NCBI GenBank assembly: GCA_014773175.1
Contig: VXCM01002805.1
Span: 1 to 64,000, forward strand
Length of the DNA: 64,000 bases
Source: Lucifuga dentata
Lineage: Eukaryota; Chordata; Actinopteri; Ophidiiformes; Bythitidae
Direction: 5' to 3'
Position 1 is the stretch's first letter. The number at the start of each line of letters is the position of its first letter. The position numbers and the translations under genes were made by a program. The notes below the pieces were generated by a model. It did no database searches. It had not been told where the DNA came from and worked only from the letters and a program-made list of their open reading frames with translations. Positions 24,280 through 35,915 of this stretch are shown here, one piece after another.

Positions 24280-27200
24280 TGCACAACATCCATCAGCATG
24301 TCTTGAATCCCCACTTTCACATCAGGTGGTGACCATGGTAACAGTTCAGATATTTCTGGACCCCGGTGGGGGGAGTGGGGGGGGCAAATAGAACCATTCA
24401 GCCTTTCAGCCTGTAAATCTCCAGTGATGAGTCTTATCATTCACCAATAATGCTTAACCCCCACCCCACCCCCANTTCCAGATACATGCCAAAACTATAA
24501 ATACAGCGTGGCAGGTGGATATCTGTGTGTGTGTGTGTGTGTGTGTGTGTTTGAGATAAGCGTCTGTGTCTCTGCATTAAGCAGTGAGTTACCGGCAGCC
24601 ACCTGAGCAGATAGATTAAACAGAAAAGCCTCTGCACAACAAAGCATTTAATTGAACGGGGAAAAGGCGGGGTGCGCTCTGTTTCCAATTATCNTCTGCA
24701 CAACAAAGCATTTAATTGAACGGGGAAAAGGCGGGGTGCGCTCTGTTTCCAATTATCTCAACGCTGCGATAATGAGACAGAAAGCATCGCAGTGATATTT
24801 TGGAATATGCAGATTATGACTAATTATGCAGCAGCGGCATTAAAGGACTCCAACCTGATAAACAAATCTTATTTTTCCGCTAAGCGTAGCGACCTCCCAC
24901 ATGAAGTCCTGTAAAACAAAAGTGTGAGATGCGTAATTCTGCCTGCTGAGCTGAAGAATTCACAATATCGACTCGCCCTGGGCAAAGATGGCCAAACATC
25001 CCGGTCTCTCAATCGAGGAGATCACAGAAATGCAGAAAACCTCAGATTAAAACATGCATAATAATCTCACACTGTGCTGTATTAATCTCCAAACATAAAA
25101 GTGCCATTCTTTGGTTCACACATAAGTTTATGGAGCTCTTATCAGATTGAATTAGCCGATGGAATGATGAATGGAGGAGCGTAAAAAATCATCTGCGGTA
25201 TTAAGCACACTTCAATGTAAATCCCAAATCACATTATGCTAATCTCCTGCTCTTAACCGGAGCCTTGAACACAAGAGATTGTGATCTTCTCTCCGCTGCA
25301 CGAGGGCTGAAACTCAGACTCAATGGCTTTATTCGTTCAAAAACACACACAGATGCGTAGAAAAGCTACAGATCAATCCGTGAATGTAACACACTCAAGA
25401 CCCATCAAAGGGCTTTGGAGTCATCTAACTTTTATCAACCTCTGTTGCCAGTGCTTGAAGTGGACAAAAATAAAAGGGGCCATTGCTCCCCTTCCTTATC
25501 CGTGTGTTGGTCGCCATTGTCTAGTCATCAGGTTGGGTCTCATGGGATGATTTCAATCTAATTAAGGTGTTTCCATGATGTNATCCCAGAAAATCTCCCT
25601 TATTTTCAAAGCTCAATGTTGACAGGTATCTACTGAGTTCACAATGATTTTTGTTTTATTTAATGTGTGGCCCTTTGACTATGAGAATGAAATTTTATTG
25701 GCCCCCGCCCTCAACAAAGTTGCCCATATATAAATACGCAGGCCCCCGATTTCATTCGTCCGGCTGCAACCTTTGCTATTGTTTTCCTCTGCATTGTTCT
25801 GCAGTAGAGTATGAAGATTTATGAGAGGTTCTAGTACTCCCGAAAATATCCCAGTACTCTGAAATGAAAATCACAGAGGTTCCGGTACTGCGTACTGGTG
25901 AGTAGCCTACCGGTGTGCCGAAAACTGCATCCCTGCCATTGCATCCCCACTCACGGACAATGGATCATATGTAGGCTAATCCAAGACAATATTTATTCCT
26001 GTGAATAACTTTAATCAAACAGTGGTTATGGCACTTACTGTTTGTTGCTGACCTGCAGCAACATGTGAAAAGGTCTTTGAAAGAGTTCAATGGATCGTCA
26101 GTGACGAGGAGAAAAGTAACAAGAAGCCATCAGAGAGCAAATGTCTCCACCAAGGATTTTATAAGCAGGGACGCACACAACAATGGCAGCCAACTGTAGC
26201 AAAATGATGAATATTTAAAGAAACAAACAAACAAGCAAAAAACCTAAAACCCAAAGAAATAACTTTTTCTGACTTAGTCCAGATATTCTAAATGCATCAT
26301 TTTGTGTCAATTGACCCAAAACTGTAGGCTGAGATATGACAAAACTGTTTTGGGAAACATTTAAAATGGTGGGAAAGCTAGTCAGGTGAAAATGGGCGTG
26401 GCCTATATGATTGGATGCATATATAGATCCAGAGAAAAGGAATTTTGATTCTGTCACTTGTGGTTCAATTGTTATGGGCCAAAATGTAAAAATAGTTGTT
26501 ACAGCGCCACCTTCAGGCCCACCAGTGTAATGTTTTTTTTTTGTTTGTTTGTTTGTTTTTTTGCCTGAGTAGTGGNCCTTCAGGCCCACCAGTGTAATGT
26601 TTTTTTTTTGTTTGTTTGTTTGTTTTTTTGCCTGAGTAGTGGATGAGATTTTGAACCTACTTGATAAGCCTGGTTATTGTAGCTTTTACGGTTTTTGAGA
26701 TGCAGCAGTTTCAGACAAAATTGAAAGAAAATTCAAAATGGCGGGAAATCTATCAGTTAGAAATGGGCGTGGCCTACATGAATAGATGCACTCAGCCCAA
26801 GGAATAGAGGGGGAAAAAAATTTACACTGCCACCCTCAGGTCAATAGTGTAATTTCACCTCCAAAATGTATTAATTTCTTCCTCTTGACATTATCTATCT
26901 GTCCCCCAAATTTCATCCAAATCTGTCCATACTGTTTCGAGATATCTTGCTAACAAACAAACAAACAAAGAAATAAACACCGGTGATCACATGACCTTCT
27001 TGGCAGAGGTAATAAAGATATGTTCTCACTATAGAAGAGCTAGGAAGCTAATCAGAGCAGAGATCCAACAGAAGCATCACACAAGGTCATATCACTATGA
27101 AAAATATAATACGGCTTTGCTTTTTTCTCAATAATAAGGCTTTTTACCTCTGTACATGACATGTTTTGTAAGATTTAGAAGCTATAGAAATCTCCAAAGC

Positions 27201-28865
27201 TGAGGCCTCATTTATAATATTGTGTATATATTCCACAGTAAAAGGTGGATCCAAAAAAAGTGTGTGTAGGCTCAAATGTATTCTGACTCAGAACCAAACA
27301 GCTTCAGCTACTCGCCGACACATGTCACGATGAAAATGAAATGATGTGCAGATCTACAGCTCTCATACCCGGTTAACTCAAACAATTTGTGGAAAACAGT
27401 TAATGAAGTGAAGCAGACATTTAAAATTGATTATGCATATAAATAAGCTTGAATATAGAGAATTCAGAGCAGAAGCTTGGACTCCGAAAACCTGAAACTA
27501 CTTTAAGCTGTGGGCTCCCTCATCAGATTTTCAGATTTCCAGTTTATTTTTTCCTCATAAACATTTCAACTTATGCAGAAATGAGATCATCTGCGCAAGC
27601 TTACAAAAGTTTTTTCTGACTTAATTACACCTGTGACTACTTCAACCATTTTACAAGCTTTAAAAATGAGTTTTTAAAGGTCACTGTGTAAAGTTTGTAA
27701 ATTGGAGTATCAGTGTATGGTGTTGTTAGATACAGGTCTTTTGTTTCTGCATAAACTGAAAAATCTGTGAGGGAAAAATGAATCGGACGTGCTGAGAGAA
27801 GCCATGCCAGAGAGAAATTAGGTCATCAACTCATTGGCATGCTATGGGAGAAACCTGGATGTGGAATAAAGGCACTTCCTGTTAACAATTCAGCCAGATG
27901 GGTTTTTTTTTTTTTTTTTTTTCTCAAGTGGCAGCGTGTCAATCCAGACCAGCGAGGCAGCAAGGTGAAAGGACATGAGCTCGGACCCTTTGATGAGTCT
28001 GGCTGCTGAGTGTCAGTTCTTTTGTTCCACAAGAAGAAACAGAACAGGAAATAAATGATAAAACCACTGCAGGGGGAATGAAGTAAAAACACAGCTTCTC
28101 TTCTGTACAAAGAATACGCAAAATTATATACGCTTGTACAGTGATTCCATCATGTCCTGAGGAAAAATACAGAGGTAGATTTCTGAAGTGGTCTTGAAGT
28201 TTGGTTTGCCGCTTGCTGCCATCTTGTCAGATTTTTGGAACCAGGAAATCCACATTTTGGCAAACCAGAAGGAGCTTGGGTGGAGCTGAGGATCGGCGAG
28301 GAACCAGTAACCACCAAGAGCTGAGAGCCAGTACATTTACATGCAGGTGAGAACTTGCATTATACTCGAAGTGAGGCAATGAATCGATTTCCNCCCCCAA
28401 AATGTCATGGAAACACCTTAATTACATTAAAATCAGTGTAAATCAGGGTAAGCCTACTCCAAGTAACAGATCTAGATTATGCGACAGTAAATCCAATTAT
28501 TCGGGTATCTAAATGTTACAGTTCTTAAATGTTACAGGTCCTCCTTGCCGGAGGACCTCAGACTGACTCACTCAGTATCTTCTTTCAAGACTGGTCTGAA
28601 GACATATTTCTATCGTATGGCCTTCCTGTAACTGTGGAAACTGTTTTTATTTTCGGCTTATCTTATTTTATTATCTTATTTTATTTGTCCTATGGTGTGG
28701 TTTAAATTGTTTTAATTGTCATTTCATTGTGCCTGTTAACTTTGCTATATTGTTGAGCACCTTGTAACTTTGTTTTGAAAAGTGTTATACAAATAAAATT
28801 ATTATTATTATTATTATTATTATTATGNCTTGTAACTTTGTTTTGAAAAGTGTTATACAAATAAA

Positions 28866-28906
<41 letters not shown>

Positions 28907-31900
28907 GATTACAGTTGGAGGAGGCCTCGCCCACATGCATTCCCTCACCTGGCAAACCCTCCACATACTTCGATTATGCAATGCATAATGTATATTCAGC
29001 AAATTGCAGAATCCTATTATTTCCATCCTTGACTTAAGGCCTTTACACACCAAAGGTGAATAATTTGGGTGAACATTTTGTACATTAATAATACTTTTTC
29101 TAACCAACATCTTGTTAATATAGCATTTCACATCAACGAAGGAGTATGGCTTAACAAAATTGTGGCATTTATTTTTTCGGATCAAACTCATTTTTTCCAA
29201 CCTTTTTTGACTGCGAATGCAACACATCAGATGAATCAAAATGTCATTTGCTGGTAATGTCATGTTCAAATTATTCAACATGGAGGATCGTCTGATTGTT
29301 TATGTGTCACAGAATGCTGTCCTGTATAATAAAAGGGACCAAAAAAATTATGAACACAACATTTATTCATTTAAAAAAAAAATAGATACTGTGATGGATT
29401 ATGTTTCTCAAGAGTGTTTCAGTCTCTGATTGTTGATTTTTATAGCATACTAGAATGAACTGAAACATATGGCAGTCTGGAAGGTAGGGAAAACAATCCT
29501 AAAACGTTCCGCTAAAGTAGTATATTGGGAAATGGAAGAGGAGGATAGCTAAAGAGCTTCATAATGATAATTTGGATTGCTGCTGAAATCACTGGAATCC
29601 AAATGTAGAATGCCAATATATAAGTAAGCATATTTTCAAAGCTGGTCTTGCCATTTTCTCAATATTCAAAATTACTCCACCGATTTTAATGACTCTTTAG
29701 TAACACATTCAGGATGAATTTTACATTTTAGTCCAATTACTTTTAAAGCATTCAACAGCTTGTACCATAGGGTGTAATTCAGATTGTGCCCTCTACTGTC
29801 CACTTGAAAATTTTTGTTGAATAAGACTGTGACAAAGTCATAAGCGAAAATACATTTTTCCCAGAAATTAATCTGAAAGTATTATTATTCAAAGTCCTGA
29901 AATGACCCCGAGATTTAGAGATATTGCTTTTGTAGGAAAACATCCAACTTTCAGATGCCATATAACTTCTTTGGATTTTTCCCTTTCTGAACAAAAAGGG
30001 CATTTTAACCTATATGAGTGCATGAAGGGAACATATGAAGGTAGACTCTTTCAAAAGCAAAAAAGCCTGAAAGATCATATTTTATAAAAGAATAGAGACA
30101 AATGTGCCCAGCAAGGCAATCTGGGAACGAGGGCTTTCAGAGTAAAAACACTCTATTGCTCATCCTGAAGAAAAGAAGCCATTACTGCCTGACTGGCCTC
30201 AGGCCTTCGAAAGAGAAGAGATCTGAGGAGATGACGCTTTTCTGAGGCAATGGACATCAGGAGCATCATCACCATGCTGTTAAGAAATCATGGCCTCCAC
30301 ATTCCCAGCAGGTTACAAACACATCAACAAGGGGACAGGGGGTCATATGTGACCAGAACTATCATGTGGCAATTACCTGATAGATAAAACAAGATTGAGC
30401 AACAAGAGTGGAGAGTAAAGAAGGGGCTGATGGGAAGGAGGTAAAAACACAGACCTGTTTCCTGGAGGACAGTGCACTCTTTGGCCGGCTCTGGCGACCG
30501 GTTTTCCCTGGTTCCGAGACTTCTTGGCAGCCCCGACGCAGGGTGGTGGCACTGGTGTCAGGNCCGGTTTTCCCTGGTTCCGAGACTTCTTGGCAGCCCC
30601 GACGCAGGGTGGTGGCACTGGTGTCAGGATGGTTAGGCAGAGGGCTGGAAGAACATTTGACCATTTAAAGACCATGCAGACGATCGTGCATGTTTGAGAC
30701 CATTATATACAAACCACATACTTGTTAGCTGAAAATCAATTTGCAATACAAAAAACTGCATTTTAGTTTTCCTGTTATTTTCTTTTTTTTTTTTTTTCAA
30801 ATCCCCTTATCTTTCACATCAATGTTCAGGTGTTATACCCACCTTAAAATTTAATATTTTGCCTTCTAACACTTATGCACGATTGCAGAAGGGACAGTTG
30901 TTATAATTTCTTGGTAAGAGCTGTCTCCTCCCGGGACTGTATTTCCTGGCAGAGAAGCCGGTTTGTTTTAAAGTGATTTAATAACTGATCCAACATGGAG
31001 CTGCATGGAAGACAATGTATGTCTCACCAGGGAATATAGTGCCAGGAGAAGACGGCTTCACCAAGAAATTAAAATTGCTAACTTACATGTTAGCAGGTGA
31101 AACGTTGAATTTTAAGGTGGGTGTATCACCTGAACATTTAATTTGAAAGGTTAGGGGATTTTGCAAGATAAAAAGAAAGCTAAAATATAGTTTTATGTTT
31201 TGAAAAATGGTTATCAGTAAGTTAACATATATGCAGGGTGAAGCAGGTATACTTTATTGGGCTTAAACATGCATAATCACTGGTATGGTCCTTTGAATGT
31301 GTATATGTGTGTTTTGTAATTAACAGGCTATAAGACATGTAGCATTACTGACATTGTCCTTTAAAATAGTATTCTGCCATCTTGGATTTGACTGCAGCAG
31401 TTACCTGAGGTAAAGGATCCGTGCGATCAGGCCATACAGCACGATGGCGAGGAGCAATGGGATGACGTAGAAAATGGTAAAATCGATGAGGTAGATGGGC
31501 AGGTAGAGATCCCGTTTCACCTTGTAGCCACACTGCACGTGACCATCCTGGCTGACCTGAATATGAGACAGTAATAACACACATGATCTAAAGATGTTTC
31601 TCTCAAGCAGAGATACTCAAATAAGTTTGTTTGGGGCCAAATTTTGCAAAACGAAAGGGAGCCAGGGGCCGTTGGGGAAAAAAAAACAAAAAAACTAATT
31701 AGTCCCTCCACCTTGAAGCTACAGGTTAAGTTTGTTTAGATTAGCAGTAATGTCACATAAGAAAGCAAACCATGAAATCTTGGTCTTGCAGAATTGAGAA
31801 CAAAGATGATGTTTTCTGCTCTTTTTGAGCTACCAGGAGGAAAAGCCGAATGAACAGTAGCATGTTTTGTCTCGCTTGATGTTAACATCCTTGCAAACCA

Positions 31901-34572
31901 CAGCTGTTGTTTGGCAGATTGAACATGGCTGTTAAGGATTAGCATGAGATGTTAACATAAATGTGTAGTCCTCTGTTCATTTTGTGTTGAATTGTCTGTT
32001 TTTGTTTGCTAATGGCCGAGTTTTTATGACAAGGTGCGTCTGGCAGTCGCTAGCTTATTTTCATGGATAAACGTGCATCCAAAAGAGTCACATAATCAAT
32101 TCCCATCATGCTGTGCTCTCCTACTTTATGAAAATAATGTCTATTAATTCACAAGTAAAACATTTTTTCTAATTCCATAGATTTCTTAAATAGTTATAGT
32201 TATTATAATTATTTACTCATATTTCATTTGGGATTGACTTTAAAATGACTTTTAAATGATTTTTAAATCCCAAATGAAATATGTTATTACTTTTGGGGGG
32301 CCACCATTATTATGATGGAGGGCCGGATGTGCCCCCCCCCGGGCCGGACTTTGAGTATGTAGGCTGTAGAAACTCAGCGACTCCAGGGCTTTTTCTGTTA
32401 ACTCAAAAACTCTCTCCTGGCAGATCGTTGCTCTGTCGTCATAGTAACACAAAAAAAGGGGCACAAAAGGCCTTTGTTGTGACATTTAAATGCTTTAAAA
32501 CAGAATCAAATATCAAAGGTTACGCTGCCAGCTAAGTATGAAACATGCGATACGAAATGTAAAATCTATCCTTCTAACCTGAATATCAACCAGGAAGAAC
32601 CACAACATGCAGTAGACGCAGGTGAAGATCCAAACCCCGGTGATGATCCGCTTGGCCCGGGACACCGTGCACACCGTCTGTGCCTTTATTGGATGGCAGA
32701 TGGCGATGTACCTGCAGATGGAGTGGAAACAGAGAGTCTCAATGCAAGTTCAAGCAAAGCATGGCTGTTGATTAATGTAAATGCCAACAGTCTGTTAATG
32801 ACATAGCATAAAGCCAATGACGCGCTGTGTGCCCATGTGTGCATGTACTATAGCAGAGGGCTTAGAACAGCAATCTGTTAGTGTGACTCAAGAGTCGCAC
32901 CAAACAGCAAATTTCATGTATTAATGAGTAAAATTAAATGAATTTTTCAGTGAATCAAGAAAAAAATGTGTGGGACAGATTGTAAAGGACCATACCAGTG
33001 ATTTTTGTTCATGTTTGAGCCTAATAAATACTTCTCACATACAGGTTATGTTAGTGACAAACAATTTCCAAAACATAAAACTGTATTTTGGTTTTCCTGT
33101 TATTTTTGCCAAATCCCATAACTGATCAAAAACAAATGTTCAGATTTAAAATTCAATGTTTTGCCTCCTAACATTTATGCACAATTGCAGAAGGCATGGT
33201 CATTTAATTTCTCAATAAAAGCCAACTTCTCCTGAGACTATAATCCTGGAGACAAACATTTTATTCTGTGTAGTTCTGTGTTGGATCGGTTAAATTAAGG
33301 ACTTTTGAAAAAAAAAATTAAAGGCGCACTTATCTCAAGCATGTTTCAAGTTTCTACAAGTTGATTTTATTAGCATACTGGAATGAACTGAAACCAATGG
33401 CAGTCTGGAAGGTAGGAAAAACAATTCTAAAATGTACTGCTCCAGTAGTATGTTTGGGAAATGGTTGGCAGTAATGGAATGTGTATGCAGGTTGTATTTA
33501 TTGGGTTTAAAGTGCAAAGTCACCGGCATGGTCCTTTAAGTATGAGGTAAACTGATTAAAAACAAGCCTTATAAATTCTGCCAATTTTTCCTAAAAGACA
33601 AATTGGGTGATTGCAGCTAGATAGTATATAGAAGGGAGTCTCAAAAATTTTCCCAAAATTTTTCCGTGGCTCCATTTTAGCCTCCTTTACCTCATGGTTT
33701 TGGTTTTACAGTCCTATATTTGTTGTCATACATTGCTGTTGAGCCTCTCATTAAGCCCATTTCCAGAAGTAGAAGAAGTGTTTTTTTTTTCTTTTTTAAG
33801 CGGTGATAAGCCGACTGCTGCACCTTACCTGCACAACACCAAATAACAAAGTTACTGAAAAGCATCTGGTAATGAACCTGATATTTTACTCTTCAGGAGT
33901 TGGTGGAGACTAAAATAAAGCTAAAAACAGAGTGAATATCAGATCAACATTCATCAAGTCAACAAAAACGTGACCCCCAGTGGGTTGCTAATGTTGCTCT
34001 GTGTCTGCTGAATGTATAAGCGGGAAGCCATATCAAATTTATAAGGTATTAATTTATCAGAGCTGTGTGTCAGTCAGCTGGTTTTGTTTTCGTCTGCCAA
34101 CTAGCAGCAAAAAAAAAAAAAAAAAAAATCAACCAATGCTGCTTTAAAGCAAAGTGAAATTGTGAACCTACTCCCACCGCTGTGCTCACCTCTCTACTGT
34201 GAATGCTGTGATGGAGCAGGACGACACGTTAATGCCCAGGTACTGTAGGTAGGTGATTCCCAGGCAGCCGGCATGACCAAACACCCACGTACCCATCAGG
34301 CTGTCGGAGATGTTTGGCAAACCTGCTGCCACCAACACCGTCAGGTCAGCTATGGCCAGACTGACCAGGTAACAGTTGGTGGGCGTCCTCATGTGGCGCG
34401 TGGTGAAGACTACGAGGACCACCATGATGTTCCCCACGATGCCCATGCCACACACCAGCAGGACCAGGAACACTGAAATGGTCTTGTACTCCAGGGATTC
34501 GGAGACAGTGAAGCTGGGGCTGAGAGAGATGTTGGTGGGAGTGTCGATTCTGGAGCTCACGTTGTCGGCCAT
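21344..34572 (-). CDS. trhr2: thyrotropin-releasing hormone receptor, type 2-like (whole gene, five coding exons)
   Basis: This is a class A G-protein-coupled receptor for the tripeptide TRH. It acts at the plasma membrane and the family couples to Gq/phospholipase C. Joining the five exons, and collapsing the duplication in exon 4, gives 439 residues against about 398 for human TRHR. Visible marks are a short N-terminus with N-glycosylation sequons at N4 and N14, seven hydrophobic segments, the E-R-Y motif (127-129), the disulfide pair C103/C181, and N-P-V-I-Y in helix 7 (317-321). The ligand-contact residues known from TRHR1 are kept: Y111, N115, Y283 and R307. C338 after helix 8 is a palmitoylation candidate. 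The start is the ATG at 34572, the first in frame after an upstream stop. The C-tail is unlike TRHR1. The type 2 call rests on that and on the zc3h18 neighbour, so the TRH receptor call is firmer than the paralogue number. Confidence 0.93.
21910..22462 (+). mobile_element. TTAA family B, 34 bases from the trhr2 exon 5 acceptor
   Basis: TTAA at 21906-21909 and 22463-22466. In trhr2 orientation its edge lies just upstream of the 3' splice site at 21872. Confidence 0.85.
23352..23400. repeat. GT microsatellite
   Basis: About 24 GT units in trhr2 intron 4. Confidence 0.9.
23460..24011 (+). mobile_element. TTAA family A
   Basis: TTAA at 23456-23459 and 24012-24015. N at 23737 marks a gap in an A tract that replaced part of the interior. 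Confidence 0.82.
24073..24280. repeat. GGGAC minisatellite and GA microsatellite
   Basis: (GGGAC)n/(GGGAA)n near 24083-24127, then (GA)n near 24235-24279. Confidence 0.85.
24560..25330. promoter_or_regulatory. long repeat-free, homeobox-site-rich block in trhr2 intron 4
   Basis: This is one of the few sizeable stretches without repeats. It is dense in TAATTA, ATTA, GATAA and ATGCTAAT-type motifs with even composition. It could be a conserved enhancer; nothing in the sequence alone proves it. It contains an assembly duplication (N at 24694; copies 24631-24693 and 24695-24757). Confidence 0.3.
26215..27013 (-). repeat. interspersed fish repeat (ATCTTGCTAACAAACAAACA type)
   Basis: Contains AAATTTCATCCAAATCTGTC, GAGATATCTTGCTAACAAAC and CTTCTTGGCAGAGGTAATAA, a block order also found in pieces near 10790-10900 and 60300-61030. 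Probably a retrotransposon 3' region; family not named. Includes an assembly duplication at N 26576. Confidence 0.55.
28535..28905 (+). mobile_element. non-LTR retrotransposon 3' end with (ATT)n tail
   Basis: CAAGACTGGTCTGAAGACAT followed by a 3'UTR ending ACAAATAAAATT and (ATT)n is the usual fish LINE tail (L2/Rex1-like). The tail is doubled around N at 28828. Confidence 0.68.
29386..29540 (+). mobile_element. TTAA family B internal/right fragment
   Basis: GTGATGGATTATGTTTCTCA through AAAGTAGTATATTGGGAAAT matches the right third of B. The terminus is lost. Confidence 0.6.
30455..30644 (-). CDS. trhr2: trhr2 coding exon 4 (intracellular loop 3), carrying an assembly duplication
   Basis: Begins after TTCTTCCAG and ends S-S-R-K-Q|GTCTGT, the same splice point as the coding intron of mammalian TRHR. 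A single N at 30563 is flanked by exact 65-base copies (30498-30562 and 30564-30628). The extra 66 bases keep the frame but insert 22 spurious residues. With one copy removed the exon is 124 bases, one base plus 41 codons, and it joins exons 3 and 5 cleanly. Loop 3 is Pro/Arg/Ser-rich and poorly conserved, as expected for this loop. Confidence 0.88.
30669..31292. mobile_element. TTAA family B foldback derivative (two left halves head to head)
   Basis: From 30669 to about 30957 it reads as the B left half. From about 31000 to 31292 it reads as the same left half inverted (CAGGAGAAGACGGC, AAGGTGGGTGTATCACCTGA). The B right interior is missing. TTAA is at 30665-30668 and a mutated TTGA at the other end. 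Confidence 0.75.
31405..31556 (-). CDS. trhr2: trhr2 coding exon 3 (extracellular loop 2 and helix 5)
   Basis: Acceptor TATTCAG|GTCAGC and donor CTCAG|GTAACT. Fifty codons carry the loop-2 cysteine (C181 in C-G-Y-K), the P-I-Y-L-I-D-F stretch and helix 5 ending L-I-A-R-I-L-Y-L. Two leftover bases (AG) join exon 4 to make serine 223. Confidence 0.93.
32218..32283. repeat. inverted repeat, 18-base arms
   Basis: Arms 32218-32235 and 32266-32283 are exact reverse complements around a T/A-rich 30-base loop. It lies in trhr2 intron 2. Confidence 0.75.
32579..32711 (-). CDS. trhr2: trhr2 coding exon 2 (intracellular loop 2 and helix 4)
   Basis: Acceptor CTGCAG|GTAC and donor ATTCAG|GTTAGA bound a 133-base exon. 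Its first base completes R128, followed by 44 codons starting [10 protein letters not shown], the characteristic post-ERY loop of TRH receptors. Helix 4 follows (C-M-L-W-F-F-L). The exon ends on a codon boundary. Confidence 0.93.
32986..33535 (+). mobile_element. TTAA family B
   Basis: AGGACCATACCAGTG start, CATGGTCCT end, TTAA at 33536-33539; the left flank is mutated to GTAA. It lies in trhr2 intron 1. Confidence 0.82.
34190..34572 (-). CDS. trhr2: trhr2 coding exon 1 (N-terminus to helix 3)
   Basis: Encodes residues 1-127 plus two bases of codon 128: the extracellular N-terminus, helix 1, helix 2 with the L-A-I-A-D motif, and helix 3 up to the E-R of E-R-Y. The donor reads AG|GTGAGC, splitting the arginine codon. 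An in-frame TTG 48 bases upstream is not a credible start, and a stop codon lies just beyond it. No promoter is recognisable upstream, so a non-coding 5' exon may exist further away. Confidence 0.93.
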
Positions 34573-35446
34573 GTCTGCTAACAGTTGGTCTTTCTGTTCT
34601 TCAAGCGTCGGTTTAATCAAAGGTGATGCTTATTTAATTAAAGTTAAGCGATGAGGGTCATGAATGTGAAATGTCACCATTTTCATTTACAGTGTTATAT
34701 CTCATTAAATGTCAATTCATTTAGATCAGACTGTGTGGCTGAGCTAACAGCTTGCAGTTATTTTTTAAAAAGAGAAAAGTTGTGGCGATTTAACATCTGA
34801 AATGTTTTACAGCCAATACGATGACTAAAAAGATGTGTCATGTTTGCTGCAGACTGTTTTCTCATTTGCTACTACATTTCTGCTTTGCTTTCCCATTTCC
34901 TTCTGTGATTCATCTTCGTCCCTTTGTTGTGTTGCAGATTTTGATTTAACTACCACTGAAGAGCAACAAAGGAGAAAACCCTGAAAGTAATAATCCCAGA
35001 CTCCAGTCCCCAACCACCACTCACACCAAGAGGGCCTCCGTGGATTCACCTGGAAATAAGAAATGACTTAAGGTAATTGGACAAACTGGGAAAAGCCTTT
35101 GAACTTCAATATTTCAATGTCACAATCACACACATGCACAGACACAAACACACACACTAATATATGCACACGTAGCACACCTTCTCTCCCCCAGGTATGC
35201 ACCATTCTGACTAGAAGGACTTGATGAATGTTTGGAAGCAAACTACTTGTGTATTTAGATAAGGCATATGGTGGATAAAACAAGGAGGGCAAATGAGACG
35301 AGGAAAAATGTAAAAATGCACAAAAAAAAAAAAAAANAAAAAAAAAAAAAAGAGAACAATTTTGAGAAGAATTCACTTTATTCGCTTATCCATGTCTATA
35401 AGTGTGTTGGAAACACCAATGATTTAAAGGTTCATCCTCTGGCACT

Positions 35447-35915
35447 TTGAACATAGCACATCTCATTATTGTCATGAGATCGCAGTTCACTTCTTGTCCA
35501 CTAGCTGTCCCCCCTGAGAGATTCCCTCCTCTGCACACCTCCCAGCTTCACCCACTCCCAGTTCCCTCATCAGCCATGTGTGTATACTGTACACACCAGC
35601 CAGTTTATTTTGTCCCCTGCCATGTCGTCTTAGAAGCAAAGTTCAAGTGTTCAACCTGTCCGTCTGTTGATCTTGACCTTGGCTTGCTCTCTGCTTTTTG
35701 ATTACCTGCTTCAGCCCATTTTGATTTGTTTTCCTCGCATATATGCCTTACGGTTCCTGAAACTGAGCCTGCCATTCCACCACAGACTCCCTGCCTAGCT
35801 CCATTTGGACTGTTTGCTTCTCTTGCCCCTTTACTGATTTCTAACCCTGCTTGCCCCCTGACTTATTACTCTGCCTGTCCTCCATTAAACTTTTAAATTA
35901 TCTCATTACTATGCG
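35447..35915 (+). repeat. C/T-rich segment, possibly an old retroelement end
   Basis: Runs of CTGCCTG, TTGCCCC and CCTCC lead to CCTCCATTAAACTTTT and then CTATGCGTCTGC, reminiscent of fish LTR R-U5 ends. A similar text occurs at 22590-22760. No paired LTR was found. Confidence 0.28.

Noticed and set aside
34618..34620. Upstream in-frame TTG as trhr2 start
   Set aside because: Vertebrate genes rarely use TTG; the ATG at 34572 is the first proper start.
34273..34654. Plus-strand frames over trhr2 exon 1
   Set aside because: Antisense of a conserved receptor exon; no independent support.
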